Shown one piece after another: positions 22,286 to 37,500 of a stretch of DNA of 64,000 nt. The notes beneath the pieces are model-generated. The model saw nothing but the letters and a program-made list of their open reading frames with translations, did not search any database and was not told where the DNA came from. Where the stretch lies: NCBI RefSeq assembly GCF_018812025.1, contig NC_063053.1, forward strand, positions 14,240,623-14,304,622. The letters are read 5' to 3'. Origin of the DNA: Megalobrama amblycephala. Taxonomy: Eukaryota > Chordata > Actinopteri > Cypriniformes > Xenocyprididae. Position 1 is the stretch's first letter; each line of letters opens with the position of its first letter. The translations under genes were made by a program, and so were the position numbers.

Positions 22286-25200
22286 GTGAGTCAATTTCTC
22301 CAAGCGCTGTCTTTTCAGTGTTTTCCTTCATCTTTTCCTTTGCAGATGTTCAGGTGTATTTATATGTGGCCAAATGCTTTAAATGTTTCTTTTCATCTTA
22401 TGAATTTGGCTCCGGTGCAAATTGCAGTAGGTTTTACAATATTCTAAATATGAACATGTTATGTTTGCAATGTACTGATGTTGGATAGGTTTGTGCTTTT
22501 TAATATAAAGATAAATAGACAAAACAGCCTATATTTTATCTGTTCTGAATTTAAATACAATATGGGTGCTTAAATTCACCTCTGTCAGTATATAGCAAAC
22601 TATGCAAATGCGGGAAAGTTTTTGGTAGATTATGGAGCATTCAGTCTTTGAGTTACATCCATCCTAAATGTAAACAATGTAAAAATAATATTTAATGTCA
22701 TATCTATGTGATAATTATAAACATTTAAACTTTTCAGGTGAAGTGGGACAGGTATTTGTATTTTATCAGGTATCAAGTTTTTAGCAAATTTGTTTGCTGT
22801 AGTTTAAATAGGGTGAATTCAAGGTGATTGGGACACTTTTTGCCATTGAGATGACTGGGAAAAGGGTGTCCCAATCAACCTGAATTCACCATACTACAGT
22901 GATGCATTTCTTGAAATTTCCTGCTATGAAAAGTGACAAAAGGTCTGTGTTGCTTCTGGGGTAGAAAAAAACATGTCATATTAGCATAGGCTTAACCAGT
23001 GTTTGCAAAATGGTAGTTGGTTTGTCACTGGTCTAAGGTGGTCCACCAGCCTTAACCAGTTTGATTAATCTCTAACAGGTTAGTAAGTGCCAATCTATCA
23101 CCAACATCAGCTTGGACCAGTGGATATATTTCATGCAACTGAAATATATCCAAAGATTTTGATAATTAGTGAATTTATACCTTTCCAGGAGTTAAGATAT
23201 TATAATAAACTATATGACAATAATCTTAATTGAATTGTTTTAATATTAATACTTACAGTTTAGACTGTGTCTTTATGCTACTGAGTCAAGTCAGGTGGAT
23301 TGCATTTTTCTCATTTGAAATCTCAATTCTTAAACACAGATGACTGAAACTGTCCTTTGCCGTTAATCACTTACTTCATTTTACCATATATGGCTCATGT
23401 CTGTGGTCTGAGCCTGAAGATGTATTTGTGAGGTTAAGTCCTTGGGGTTTTCCCTGTTGAGATAATTATTAAACATTGAGCTATGAGAGGACTTATGAAG
23501 GCATGTCAGTGCTGCAGAGGAGTACCACTGAATTACATATTTATGCTAATTGGGCAGGTCTTGGGGGTGTTTATGTTTTCTCTAACATGTTGCATGTTGA
23601 TGTTGCAGTTTCTCCCTTCATTAAATGAACTGAAGTTATCTGGACTGCTGCTGTATACTGATGGATGTCTCTGCCCATTCAACAGAAAGTGTGGTGGATC
23701 TGTGTTAATTTAACCAATAAATAAATAAATTTGAAGTTAAAAGGCTGTTTTAATCCACATATATACTCAGATCTTAAACTTTTATTAGTTGTTTATTAGT
23801 TTTTTTTAGCGTGACATCCAGGCTACTCATTTAGTTATGAAATTTAATTTTTAATGGCTAATGGCTTGTTCCCATCTTTAATTTAACGTGTCTTAATCAG
23901 AAGATGAGATCTAAAAATTAGACTATGAAGAAGATGAGACTATTAGACTAAATAACTACAATGAATTAGATTTGCTGAGAGGAAATTATAACAGGCATTG
24001 ATTTAAAAAAAGCGCATGATTTCACTTAGATGAGATTATGACTTAATGACCTGGACTGGGATTTGAATGATTTAATTTTTACATAAAACGTCTACAAATT
24101 TAATAGGACTCTGTTATTGACCTAATCTCTGTTGCAGAAATGTTTTAACACAAAATGAACAGAGGGGGGTGCTGTATTTATTATATCCGGAATCTGTATT
24201 TGAGTGTAATGGGGCAGACCTTAAAATGGTCCCCAAAAGCTGTTACTGTAATGGATTACCTTTTGACCTCTCTGAAATTATTTTATGTAACTCTGAGCCT
24301 TCAGCATCTTGTTTAGGCGGATACATATTTGGGTCAAGTGAGATTTATTAGGTGATGATTCATATTTGCATAAATCATACACATAAATCATAAAATGTCA
24401 CCCAGAAACCCAATGACACCCAGGGCTGATAAGATGTTTTTTCCAGACCATAGTGACATAGATTTAAGTCTATCAATAACGTTAATGGGGGTTTTACGTT
24501 CTCTTACGTTCTCATTTGTCTCAAACTGATGGAAACAAACCTCACAGGACAACCAGCTTCACTGACCATGAGAGATTAGGATAAAAAAAAGCATCATAAT
24601 CATGCGATTATGATATAATCATATTCAGGTTCATGCTCACATATTGACCTCTCAATGTGTTCTTTTCCTCCTATTGGTAAAAATAATGCTCTGTGAGCAG
24701 AGACGAACGGAGATTGTTTTGTAGATGTAGGACAGTTTATTTGGTGTAGTAGAGTTTGTTGAATTTGGGTTCTTGTGCTTAATATCAGTTTGTGTGGGCG
24801 CATAAATGTTTATTATGAAAACTATTATTATTGTGAAACCTTCTGCAAGTTCCATTAGCATTTAGCCATTCACAATAAACAACATTAAGAAAACAAGTGG
24901 CTGGTTGTTTGGCACTGAAACCCAATATATTGTGTATCAACCAAAACAGGCTTATTTGCAAGCCAGCTTTGGACAAAATTGGCACGTCTTTTACATTGTT
25001 TCTCTGCAGCATTATTTCTAATTAGCAGAAAAATGCCCCCCAAAAGGACAACAGCACACAGTGGAACTTAACGGCTCCGTTAAGGAAAAACTGTTTCAGA
25101 TGAAAGACTGGGAGGTATTAGTGTGTTTAGCCGAGCTCAGGCAGCTTTGCTTTCTAACTGAGCTAACTAAGTAATCATGGTAATGCAGTCAAACAAGCAC

Positions 25201-28200
25201 AGCAGCATCTGGAGCGCAAGAGAACTTACCCAGATATGAAGGACAGCTGTGAACATCCTGTGAATGACAGTACATTCATATCTCAGTTAGTTGGACCAAG
25301 GATGCAGTAACAATGCACAGCAATGTTCCATTTTTAAATAAACTTTTAATTTCAAGGATGACGTTGTTTTTGAAAAAAAAAAAAAAAAACAACAAAAACA
25401 TTGATTTTTTTTTTCACAGGCTGAAGTATCTGAAGTATCATAAAAGATTAATAAGACCTGTAGAGTTGTAATGTTACTTGACTTTTGCTTCTGTCTTAAC
25501 ATTTTTCAGCTTAAAATAATGACCCAGCTAATGTTCATTAAACAGGGGAGTCAAGGTTTTGTCATTAATCGTATTTGAAGGAACATATTGGTGGAAGAAA
25601 AAGAAGACATGCTTTTTATATTCTGCTTTAATAATTTCAAATCATTTTCTTAATATAGGTCACTAATCACTATGTAGGATTCTTTTAAATTAATTACTTA
25701 TTATTTTGGCTTGGTACACTGTAAAAAAAAATCTGTAGTTTTTACAAAATAATTTTGGCAGCTGTGGTTGCCAGAATAATTTTGTAAAAAATACAGAACA
25801 CTGTAAACACATCTACAGAACAAACTGTAAATTTTACAGTATAAAACTGTAATTTAAGAAAATTTGAATGTAAACCAATAAATTCAACAATGCACACTAC
25901 TACTAAAATCTGTTTTGTACCTTTAACATATGACAACCACCTAATGCAGGTGGTAAAAGAGAAAGCCACATGAAGAATCAGAGCTCATCACAAGTAGCTT
26001 TTCCACGAGCTGAAGTATATACTAATATATAGAAGGTGCACAGAGTCATTCACGCAAACGCAAAACACCATCATGGTAACCCACAATACTTCAATAATGC
26101 AATAAACATTCATTAAACAACAGAAGATGTAACATAAAACCCTAATGTACATAACTGATAACAAAAACTATTAAGAAACATGATTATTTAAACAAAATAC
26201 TTTCAAATGCGGCAGTGTCAAACAGGGAATTGTGGGAATATCAGTTTACAGATTTTAACTGTAAATTATACATTGATTTTGTATTTTCTACTTATAAAAA
26301 TTGTAAAATTTACAGCATTTTACTGTAAAAATTGCATAAATGTCTGGTAAGAGCTTTTACAGTTTTTCCCTGTATATAATACGGGAACTTACTGTTAACC
26401 TATTTACAATTTTTTTTTTTTTTTTCCCGTATCATTTTTACAATATTTTACTGTTAAAATTACATTCATTTTTTACAGTGTACATCATGTTTATGAATGA
26501 CTGAACTACAAAATGAATAAAATGGGGCATATCATATATTATGTTTATATTATATAACATAAGAAAGCATAACCTTGATGTACACTTAATTTTAATGTTT
26601 AATTGTAGTTTGAAATTCCAAAGTCATTGTGGTTGAAGAAAAACTCTCATTTTATGAATCAGTAGTGTTAACAATTACAATGACTTTGAGTTGTATTTGT
26701 CCTCAGGAGTGAGATAAAATATGGTAAAAAATGTCATAACAATTATTCTGCTGTGTTATGTTGCCTTTGTGGTGAGCCGATCCTGTTTCCAGCACAAATC
26801 TTTTCATAAGCAATTATCCCACATTCTCAGAAAAAAATAGTGCAAAACTTGGGATACAGTAGCTTGTCATTAGGGCAGTAACATTAAAAATATCTTTGTA
26901 CTTTTATTTACCCATAAACATTCTTAGGGTACATATTACTACTCTAAGGTATAATATACACTTTAGGGCTATATAAGGTACAAAGATGTCCCTTTAAGTG
27001 TACTGCCCTTGTGACAGTGCATTTGCATTATCATCTGCAGTAAATTTAAAATACCCTTTCTTCTCTGGAAAAACTACATGGTTTTGAAGAGGCTGGTTAA
27101 TTTTGAAACATCTTCGAAAAATCCCACCAAAAAGGCCTTAACACGGTTACTGTCATATTACCCTGAGTGAGAAACAGATGTGGGACTCGAACAGTATCTA
27201 TTTCATTAGAATCCTTCTCATTCCAGAGAAATAAGACAGTCTTATCTCAGCCCTCAAAGTTTTTCATGGCTTAGATCTTCAGTTGACCTCAAACTCAGAA
27301 GTAATGAATGAAAACACACAGCAATGGCTACTGCAATATTTTGAGGAACCTTCAGAACAAATAAATTCACCAGTGCAGCTCAGGATGGAAGTGGTTTAAT
27401 ACATGTTTTGATGACACAAAATGGCCCATGTCGGTTGAGTAAGATGAGAAACATGATTTGTATAAATTTAGCTTGGGTTTAAAAGGAACAATGTTTGCAC
27501 ATCTCCAAGGTTTTGATCTTTGTTTCAACAAGTCTGATTTTTATCAGCTACATTCAAAGTAGTTCTCAACTGGTGGTTTGTTAAACAGGGGAAATCACTA
27601 GTGCTAAATGCAAAAAGTAAAATTAAACCAAAATAATAACAAGGACAGCAAAATAAATGTAAAAGTGAGGAATAAACTCTTCTCATATATTGTATTTTGT
27701 TGATGTCAAAGGCTATGTGTCTAAGCAAACCTCTTTTGGCTCAAACTCATCTTTCACTTAGAAGCAACTAGCCAAATTAGACAGATTGCGTGACTTGCAT
27801 GAAAACCAAGAACACATCTACGCAAAAGAAGATATGACCCAGAAAAAAATGCATGGTTCTGTTATAGCTGACTCTGTGTTTTACATAACAAATGAATGAT
27901 TTTGACAGTTTGTTGGTAAAGAGTTGCCTTCACATCATCACTTGACACATACCGAAGGCAATGACTGAATCTGCTTTGTCATATTTCCTTCGTCATGGCC
28001 ACATGTTTACACTCATCTGCTTTGAAATGACTTTTCCGAGAGAGCGTGTCCTGTATACAGCCTTCTCGTGTGCCCAGAGCTCTGACACTTAAAGGTCCTT
28101 TCATTAAAGCGTTTCCTGAGGAAAATGCAGTAAACAAATATCTGCCAAAGAAATGTTTGAGTTTAATCATAATTGCTCTGGGAAAGCCAAATATTTCCTT

Positions 28201-28567
28201 TTGTGTTCCTTTTTACACTGTATCATGCCGAGCAAAATAAATAAAATACATAATGAATAATTTATTCATTATAATGACCAGCAGAATCACACAACTATTT
28301 ACCATATAAATAAATATATAGATATGAAATATTAATTTAAGTTAAAATAATTTATCTTGTAGAAAACAATAGGCTTAGCAACAAGTTGGACACTGCAATG
28401 ATATTACAATATTAATGTATATATTAATATATATCTCTGTTTTGAGAAATAATTTTTTTAAAAGAAATAAAACTGGCATGAGAAAGTGCCCCACCTTCTA
28501 ATATAGTCTATTATTTATTTTTGTTTTATTTCAGAAAAAGGTTGAAGCAATTTTAGTTTCTTCTACA

Positions 28568-28599
<32 letters not shown>

Positions 28600-31500
28600 C
28601 AGACTTAATGCTTTGTCTTAATATGGTAAAATTCTGTCTGGTGCTGAAGGAATGCATACGATAACATCCCAGGATCTGAGAAAACGTTTAATTGAACTGA
28701 ATGTTGTGAGAGATTATGCCATCAAAAATAGTATCTTTGCCATATAGTGTTTCTTAAGTCTAATTTTTCTAAGTATATGTTTCAGTTTATTTGAAATGAT
28801 TTACTGCTCGAAGTGACAGAAAGCTTTTCTTATTGGCCTTAAATTACTGTAGATCTTGTTTATTTGTCATAAAATAAATCAAGAGAAAAGTTAAAGAATA
28901 ATCTATTCTATAATAAAGTTTTCAGCTATTCAAATGTATACTCTTGCTTACAAAACACATAAGACAGAAGCAGACTTTTATATGAACAGATTAAATGTCC
29001 CGATCTAGACCCCTGCCTCCAATGAAAAGATTTAAGAAATGCCAGCTCACTGTCATTTAGGCCTGTTTAAATTCTTCAAAGATTGAAATGTGCAAGAAAA
29101 TCAGCTGCAAATAATTGGATTTCATTGAAATGACCAGTTTACAAACTTTTCAATATTAATACAATGTGTTCAGTATAAACTACAGTGAGAACTGAAAACA
29201 ACTGTATTGTTCTGGTGAATAATGAATTGTTTACTGCAAATATATACAAGAAAACAAGGCTCATGTTCACAAAAACAGATTACAACTGTATATAGGTTTA
29301 TAAACACAAAAAGCCCCTAAATCCACCTTCTGTTCTCAATACTCTATTATCAGTTTGTAATATAGTGCAAATTTCCATTTAGGTGAGATGCCTACAACTG
29401 GATATAAGCTTTTGAAAAAAGGAGGAGATCTTGGGATCTGTTTGAAATGAGTGATGAATTTATCGTTTATCATATCAAATATACAGAAACATTACAGTGT
29501 GTCAGTATTGTTAATATATCTACTGTCCTCCCATTTAATGAATTAATGTCTTGTTGGTGTCAGCTAGGTTCAGGCTTAATGCTGTTTCTTAAACAGATTG
29601 CACCCTCTTTGATGAAAAGGTCATTGTAAAACAGCAACTGATGCTTTTCATCTGAGCTATTAATTAATGTGTTCTTCTGTGTCTTCAAGGTTGCCATGGT
29701 AGAAGAGTCAGTTTACCCTTTCCCAACGGTGGATGTGCCTGATCATGCTCATTACACCATTGGTGCTGTCATCCTTACTGTTGGCATCACTGGCATGTTG
29801 GGCAACTTCCTGGTCATCTATGCATTTAGCAGGTGAGAAGAACAGGCAGGAAGTCGAACAAGTATTATGAAAACAATGTGTGACATGCTTTATTGTTCAT
29901 TATCAAAAGAAGCCAAAATGTAGTCAGATAGACTGGTGCGTTAGTAACTTGCAATAGACAATTTACACAATAGTTAGTTCCACTCCTCCAATTTAATTGG
30001 TTGAGCGGCATTCCAAGACCACTGGAATTTTCACAGTTTGTGCCTGTTTGTGTTTGCACGTGGTGGGGAATTTTGACTTCTGCAGATTTCATTGCGATTA
30101 GGTTGTGAGTAGGCGGTGACTGTCCAAGTTGTTCAATGGAATTGTTCAAATACACAGATTCCTACAACAAAGCAATTGACATTCTGAATCATGAATCATT
30201 CACTTAAAGGATTTGTTCAAAAACACTGATTCAATCAGAAAACAAAACAGTTGACTGTCTGAGTGAGTCATGAATTACTCACTCAACTAATTTCTTAAAA
30301 AAAAATAATAATTCAGGAATAAGACAAGTGAATTTATTTATGAGTGAGTCATGGAATAATCTACTCAATTGGTTCATTCAAAAACACAGATTCATTTTGT
30401 AGCGAGACATGTGACTTTATGAGTGAGTCATGTGATTATCTACTCAACCAATTCGACTAAAAACACAGATTAATTTAGGATTAAAACAAGTGACTGTCTT
30501 AGTGAGTCATGTATCGACGCTCATCCAATTAATTCAAAAACACTGGCTCATTCAGGAATGAAACAAGTGACTTTCTTTATTAATTATGTAATCACCTACT
30601 TACCCAGTTCGATTAAAAACACAGATTTTTTTAAGGAATGAAAGAAGTGACTGAGTGAGTCATGTATCGTCACTCATCCGATTCGTTCAAAAACACCGGT
30701 TCATTTAGGAACGAAACAAGTGACTTTGTTTATGAGTGAGTCGTTGAATCATCTGCTTACCCAGTTCGATTAAAACACTGATTTGTTAAGGAACGAAACA
30801 AGTGACTGTCAGAGTAAGTCATGAATCAGTCACTCAACTAATCAGTTACGAAACTCCACTATGTGTTTCTTGTAGACATCGGTTTGACTTAGTTTGGAGC
30901 TATTTGGGTTGCACATGGAGGCTGAATTTCTCACAGACATCATAAAACTAATATAATTACCAAATGAACAATTGATTGCGTGTGTGTGTGTAGGAGCCGG
31001 ACCCTGAGGACACCTGCCAACTTGTTTATAATAAACCTGGCCATCACAGACTTCCTCATGTGTGCAACCCAGGCGCCCATCTTTTTCACCACCAGCATGC
31101 ACAAGAGATGGATCTTTGGGGAGAAAGGTACACACACAAACGTACATGCATGGTATTCACTATAAGGACATGTAAAATGTTTGAAGCAAAACATGATTTG
31201 GTAAATTTATGAGCTCAAACAGAATCAATCAACTTGCAAGTACAGCCAAACTGTATACACAGACAAATGCATAGACTTATCCAGCCTTATCTTTGCAGAT
31301 AGATCATTAATGCATAGGCAGTGTCTGACATAAAACATGCAGGTCTATGATTTATTGTACTGCTGTACTTTTTGAATTATAATGAACAGATTTAAGATTA
31401 AATGAGAGTTAGATGGTGTGATTGAATGGATCACTTCTAGTTTCAAATGAAGGAAAGGTTGCCTTTGGAGACGACCTTGATTTCTCAGTACTAACAAGGA

Positions 31501-34500
31501 TTCATACCATTCTTTCTCATGTTTTTGTTGCTAAGAATGATGAATGCATTTCTGACAGATTTATGTAACCTTTTCTAGTACAGTTGTTTCTTTTTCATTG
31601 GTTGACAAATCATAATCTCTCTAAATTGCTCTCAAAACAATTTCTTGTTGATTTTCAGCACTAGCTAGACATTTTGCTCAGCTGTGAAATGCTGCCTTCG
31701 TGATATTAGATGATGGAAGGCTTTTTTTCCTTGAGGTGTTTTAAATGTCAGTTCCTATCAGGACCGAATCTTAATTGCCTTCATCAGCCTTGACTGGGTT
31801 TTGTTGGAATCTTCTGCTTGCTGACGTTTGCATTGAGAGCAAGTGCTCTGTGATTATAATTATTGTAGTTATTGATGCTGATCTTTTGTGTTCAGCGTGT
31901 TTACTGCACAGTAAAAAATTGTGGGTTGTTTTTTTTTAACCCATCCGTTAGGGTACACGTATTGGTCACTCTGTTGGGGTTTTTTCCCCCAAAAAATGTT
32001 GGGTCATTTTTAACATTGTTGGGTTATTTTTAACCCAACATTATTAAAGGTCCCGTTTTTCGTGTTTTTTTTGAAGCTTTGATTGTGTTTATAGTGTGCA
32101 ATATAACGTGTTCATGTTTCGCGTGTAAAAAAACACAGTATTTTTCACATAATTTACTTCCTGTATACCGCTGTTTCCACTGTCATAAAAACGGGCTGAT
32201 GACTTCCTTGTTCTATGAAGTCCCTCCTTCAGAAATGCGTAACGAGTTCTGATTGTGCCAGCGGTTCCTGTGTTGTGATTCGACAGCAGCTTAGCGAACC
32301 TTGCCCGGAAAGGTCACACCTCTTACCATAACGTGGAGATGCATGCGCTCAGTGTTATTGTAAACATGTCTTTAATTTTACCCTATCAATCTGAGCCGGA
32401 ATCAGACCCGGTGATTGGACTGCGGGATGAAAATAACAGCGTTTCGACGACATGGCGACAAACACACTCTACAAACGCAACTCTTGTGTATTCCTGTGGG
32501 CGGAGGTTAGTCAAAAAACTGTTTTAGTGACGTCATTAAAGAAGGAAGTAGAGGGATGTAGTCCAAACTGGCCGTTCGATGTAGGCGACTTCTGTTAAAT
32601 AAAATATCTCGCTTGGCATTGAACTTTGAGCTGTAAAATTTTACAGATTTTATTTATACTCTAACAACAACATTACACACTAACTAAAGTTTGAAACATG
32701 GGATCACGAAGAACGGGACCTTTAAGTGAGTGGACAGCCATGAAATTGTTATCTGTTCTTCCCCTCTGTGACAGGAAATCAGGTCACCCAGAGATTCAAA
32801 TATTCTCAAATATTAGGTATGTTCGACTTGAAGCAGCGCTGCACAGAGTCAGACCGATCAGTGTATGACATCAAAGTACGCTGTATGCTTTTGAATCGCT
32901 CTCGCAGTACTTTGATGTCATACACCGATTCATCTGTGCATTGTCGAACACACTTATTGTCTTATGTGGAGATGACAAATTCGAGGTCAGTTTCATTGGA
33001 AAACATGTAGCAGATCTCAAAACCAATGATATAACAATCTGAACTTTGGTGGAGACCATATAAATCAGTGGTTTTCAACCAGAGGGGCCTCAGCGAACTT
33101 CCATGGGGGCCTCAAGATGAATTAAAATCATTTAAAATAAGACAAAACATGCACTAAAATAAGCCAAATCAACTACATTTTTCTAGTTATGCCAAGCTCA
33201 AATTATTTTGGGTTCACAATGAGTAAAAAAAAAATTAAATCCTAATCCTTAATACTTATCCAGTAAATTATGAACAACTGGAAAAGTACCTTCAAATATT
33301 GTTCTGGACAATGGAGGTCTATGGAGCCAAAAACAGTGAGAACCACTGATATTGGAGACAATCAAGGGAAAAAAATACAAAGGACCAAAAACATGGCACT
33401 CAGGACAGGAAGTAACATAAAAGTCCAGACAGATATGACCGATATAAATGTACTGTATGTGCAGTGTGTTATAAATCAGTCCTGCCTGTAACAAAATATT
33501 GTCATGTAAAACACCTAATTTGTCATGGCAGACACTAACATCAATATATTATGTAATTTACTTACAATGAGGCACCTGCCCCATTGACCCATTCTCCCTT
33601 TTGGGATCCTGAGGTGTTATGCTTGTCTGAGCGGAGTTTGCAGCCTCCCTCATGGAGGAGGGGCTCTGACCCAGTTTCATTTGGTGGAAAGAGTTAAAAG
33701 ATGCTCTTCCTGTTTCTGTAAGGTCTGACTGCACAAGGCACAATTATGACCACCGTTAATTCATTCGTGACAACCATAGGCTTGATCCCTGTGAAAGCTT
33801 TCACAATCAATCAGATATAACTCACAAAAATGCTCTCTTCCAGGATTAACCTGAAAGCATAATCTACCTGACAAAGTGTGAGAGAAGACATCCTGATGTT
33901 TGAGAGGATTATCTTCAATAAAAGGAGCTTCTGTTTTGTAATTATTAAAGTGCATCCAGTTAATATGTTCTGAGAAAACAAGCACAATTACCATAAATCA
34001 GACTGAATGCATTGCAGCTCATTCTGTTGTTTACATACGCTTTGACAGCACTGAAGACAGGTGTGTGTGGATATTGAGGAGATGGCAGACTGTGCCTGTC
34101 GAGTATAATGGTGTGAAATCACCTGTTTCTCTGCTCCACAGGTTCTTCTTCTGTTTGACATGTTTTATTGCTGACCTGATGTTTTATGAGCAATAGCCTT
34201 CAGATAGACCCATAGGAGCAATATGAGCAATAGCCTTTAGATAGATCGCTTCCTTTATTTGTGTGTTTATGTGAAGTTGGCTCCACTTAGAATGGTAGCG
34301 TTGCTAGGTTACCATGATGTGCATTTGGATATGTGGGGTCAGAGCCATATAGAGAGAGAGTTGCGACAACTCCATAGACTCCAATGGAACGGTTTTTTAC
34401 AGCAATGGCGGCTCGTGGAGCCTCTCAATAGTTCCCGGAAGTAGCAGCCGCGCCGTAGAGTTACAGCAGAACAGACCGCTTCTGATGTACTTTTAAAAGG

Positions 34501-37500
34501 TAAGCCGTTTAAATTATAAGATTTTATATTATCAGTACATCTGAATCAAATTAACTTTGCTAGCTGATATTGGTCACTAAATAAATAGTTTCAAGGGATG
34601 TTATCAGATAGTAGATTAGATAATAGATTAAAACAGCTTATTCATCGTTGTGTAATTAGAGAAAAAGGCTTCTAAACGTAGTTAAATATAACTTTGGGGC
34701 TTGTGGTGGGTTAAAGTGGTAAAATGAGAATATCCTTATTCCTTATTAATTGTACAACCCAGGTGAAAAAATACTATAATAAACAGTATAGTGTTTTTGA
34801 ACCATACTATAGTGAATTGTAGTATACTGTATATATTATAGTATTTACAACATGTTGTTAATGAATGCTACAGCATACTGCAGTATAGTGAACTGATAAA
34901 CTGTAATTTTATTGGGTAACGTAATGTGTTTATATTACTATAGTTGTTATATTATCACATGTATACATACATACATACTAGGCTAAATGGGAAATCATAC
35001 TAAATACCAAAACTGTATATTATATACTACTACTGTATTTAATTTCTCCCATTTTGTTTCCTTTTATCTTGCTTTCCATACAAGCACAAAGGGGATTCAG
35101 ATCCTTGCTCCTTATTTTTAATAAACCTTTAATAAACATAAAAGTTCTGTGTTGTTTTTTGTTAAAAAAAAGGGCAGATACACCTGTATATAATTAACAC
35201 ACAACTTAGCACACAATCTTTAGTTCTATTTAGATTGCTCCTGCTGACTTGAACATAACTTTCTCCTTTCCATGTCAGTGGGGAAACCATGCATTCATAC
35301 TGCTTTCTCTGAACAACTGCATAATCCTAATAGAGCACTGCAAACCATAGCAGAGACTACTAGAACATTTAGGAAAGGACAGACGAAATGCTCGACATGC
35401 AGTTTATTATAAATTTATAAATCCATTGCACTAAATCAGTGCAAAAGTCAATGTGTGTGTATAATCATGTTTTATTTTAGAATTGAATATATTGTGTATG
35501 AATATATATAGTAATACATGAATGGGGTTCATAAGAATTGTTAACATTAAGATTAATTAAATTTCACTTAAATTTTACATTTCACTTATTTGCAATTGGT
35601 TTTTAAAGGCAATCACCTGTCACCTGCAGGTCTCCTGTCCCTGTGAAACCATAGTGAACATGACATAATTGCCCTTAACTAACAAACAAGTTTAAAAACA
35701 TAAAAATACTTCAAACAACTGCAACACGATCTTTAAACAAGGTAATGTTAGCCAGAAATATGTTAACAAGGCAGGCAACGCTGGTTGACAGACAACACCA
35801 GTCCTCAAATATTAGCAGCTTTTAAAAACAACATTGCTGTAACTACATACACATACTACATTCACATGTCAGTGTATTACATAAATATAGTAAACTGATG
35901 CATTTATTGACTACAAATGACCAAAAATCACGGTTCTGTCTCTCTAACCCTATCATTTTGAATTGCCGCCGAAGCACTTCCTGGAACTATCTGAAGGCTA
36001 CACGAATCACGTGACGATCAAGCGTTTTGAACTTCCGTTGTCGCAACTCTGTCTCTTTATGGCTCTGTGTGGGGTGGAAGTTAATTTAAAACCATGGTTT
36101 TCAACCAGGGGTCCGGGGCCCACTATGGGGCCTCAGCAAAATTCCAAGATGGCCTTAAGATGACAAAACAAGCATTAAAATAAACTAAAACAACTAATAA
36201 TCCTTTATAGAACGAGTGTTCCTAGAAAAAAAAGTGTACCGGGAAAGTCATGTAAATCATAAATCAATATGAATCAATATACATTTTACTTGTTATGACA
36301 AGCTCTAAAATGTTTTATTGGGTAGAAATTTAGTTATACTGTATCCTTAATCCTTATCCAGTAAATCAATGACAATGGGGGAGCCTTGGAATAAAAAAAA
36401 AAAGGTTGAGAATCGCAGAAATCATATGTACAAACTGCACTGCAATACAAAATATTACACTCAAAAAAGTTTTCCAGTGCACATTTTTGTAGCATTGAGT
36501 CATTGAGTTAACCTAAGCATATATACCGACAAATCTGGTTATCAACAGATTAAGATGTACTGAAGTAACCAAAAAGAAAGTGGAAAAAAAAAAGTAAAAG
36601 TGACATGTGACGTGAAGGCCAAGTATGGTAACCCATACTTGGAATTTGTCACAGAACACACACTGTGAACCATGGACACACACACCTGGAGCAGTGGGCA
36701 GCCATTCACTGCAGTGCCTGGGGAGCGATTGGAGGTTAGCTTGCCTTGCTCAAGGGCACCTTAGTTAATTCTTGCTGGTATTGAGAATTGAACCCGCAAC
36801 CTTTGGGTTACAAGTCTAACTCTCTAAGCATTAGGGCACAACTGTTGTGGGCAACATAAACACTGTATGTTTTTTCAGAACCGATTATTTTAATAAACTG
36901 CTGCCTCAGAAGTTGGCCCTCAAATGGAGCCAGCAGCAGTCTGTGTTCCTGCCAGCCAAGAGTCTTCAGACCTAAAATCTGGTTCACACTGCCCCCAAAA
37001 ACAATAACCAATGTTTCAAACATTTTAAGAATTTTGTGCTGGATTTAGATTTTGTTTGGAAACATAAATGTTAATTTTACACTAACCAAGCAAACACCAA
37101 CAGGGTGAACACATTTATCCAACAAAACTGCTGGATGGATCTGTATAAATTGTGCGTGGTTACAGACTCACATAATTCTGTTCCTTCTGTCTCTCCAGGT
37201 TGTGAGTTGTATGCATTCTGTGGGGCTTTATTTGGCATCTGCTCCATGATCACGCTCATGGTCATCGCCGTGGATCGATACTTCGTGATCACGAGGCCGT
37301 TAGCCTCCATTGGTGTGTTGTCTCAGAAGAGAGCTCTCCTGATCCTTCTGGTAGCCTGGGCCTATTCACTTGGCTGGAGCCTGCCACCCTTCTTTGGATG
37401 GAGTAAGTGTAGTATAATTAGTGTTTTACCATTTTAAACCGACCAAAATGTTTTACTTTAAAAGTGTTCTTAAAGGGTTAGCTCACCCAAAAATTAAAAA

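Larger units (their letters stand above)
22286..29689. other. opn4a intron 1 (7404 bp)
   Basis: GT-AG intron, phase 0, donor gtgagt, acceptor tgtcttcaag. Holds a small hairpin MITE (22812-22890), a 0.77-kb MITE (25713-26484), a probable transposon fragment (about 26830-27020) and a T28 run (28572-28599). No other exon can be supported in it. Confidence 0.85.
31128..37198. other. opn4a intron 3 (6071 bp), transposon-rich
   Basis: GT-AG intron. It contains a TTAA-flanked MITE (32048-32721), an inverted repeat (32819-32955), two related hAT-type MITEs (33066-33358 and about 36090-36420), a 1728-bp TIR element (34340-36067) and a SINE (36600-36842). I see no exon in it. Confidence 0.85.

Noticed and set aside
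24652..24861. Minus-strand frame with INIYAPTQTD, reminiscent of a LINE endonuclease
   Set aside because: The resemblance is limited to a few residues (NIYAP); no other endonuclease motif or reverse transcriptase piece is nearby.
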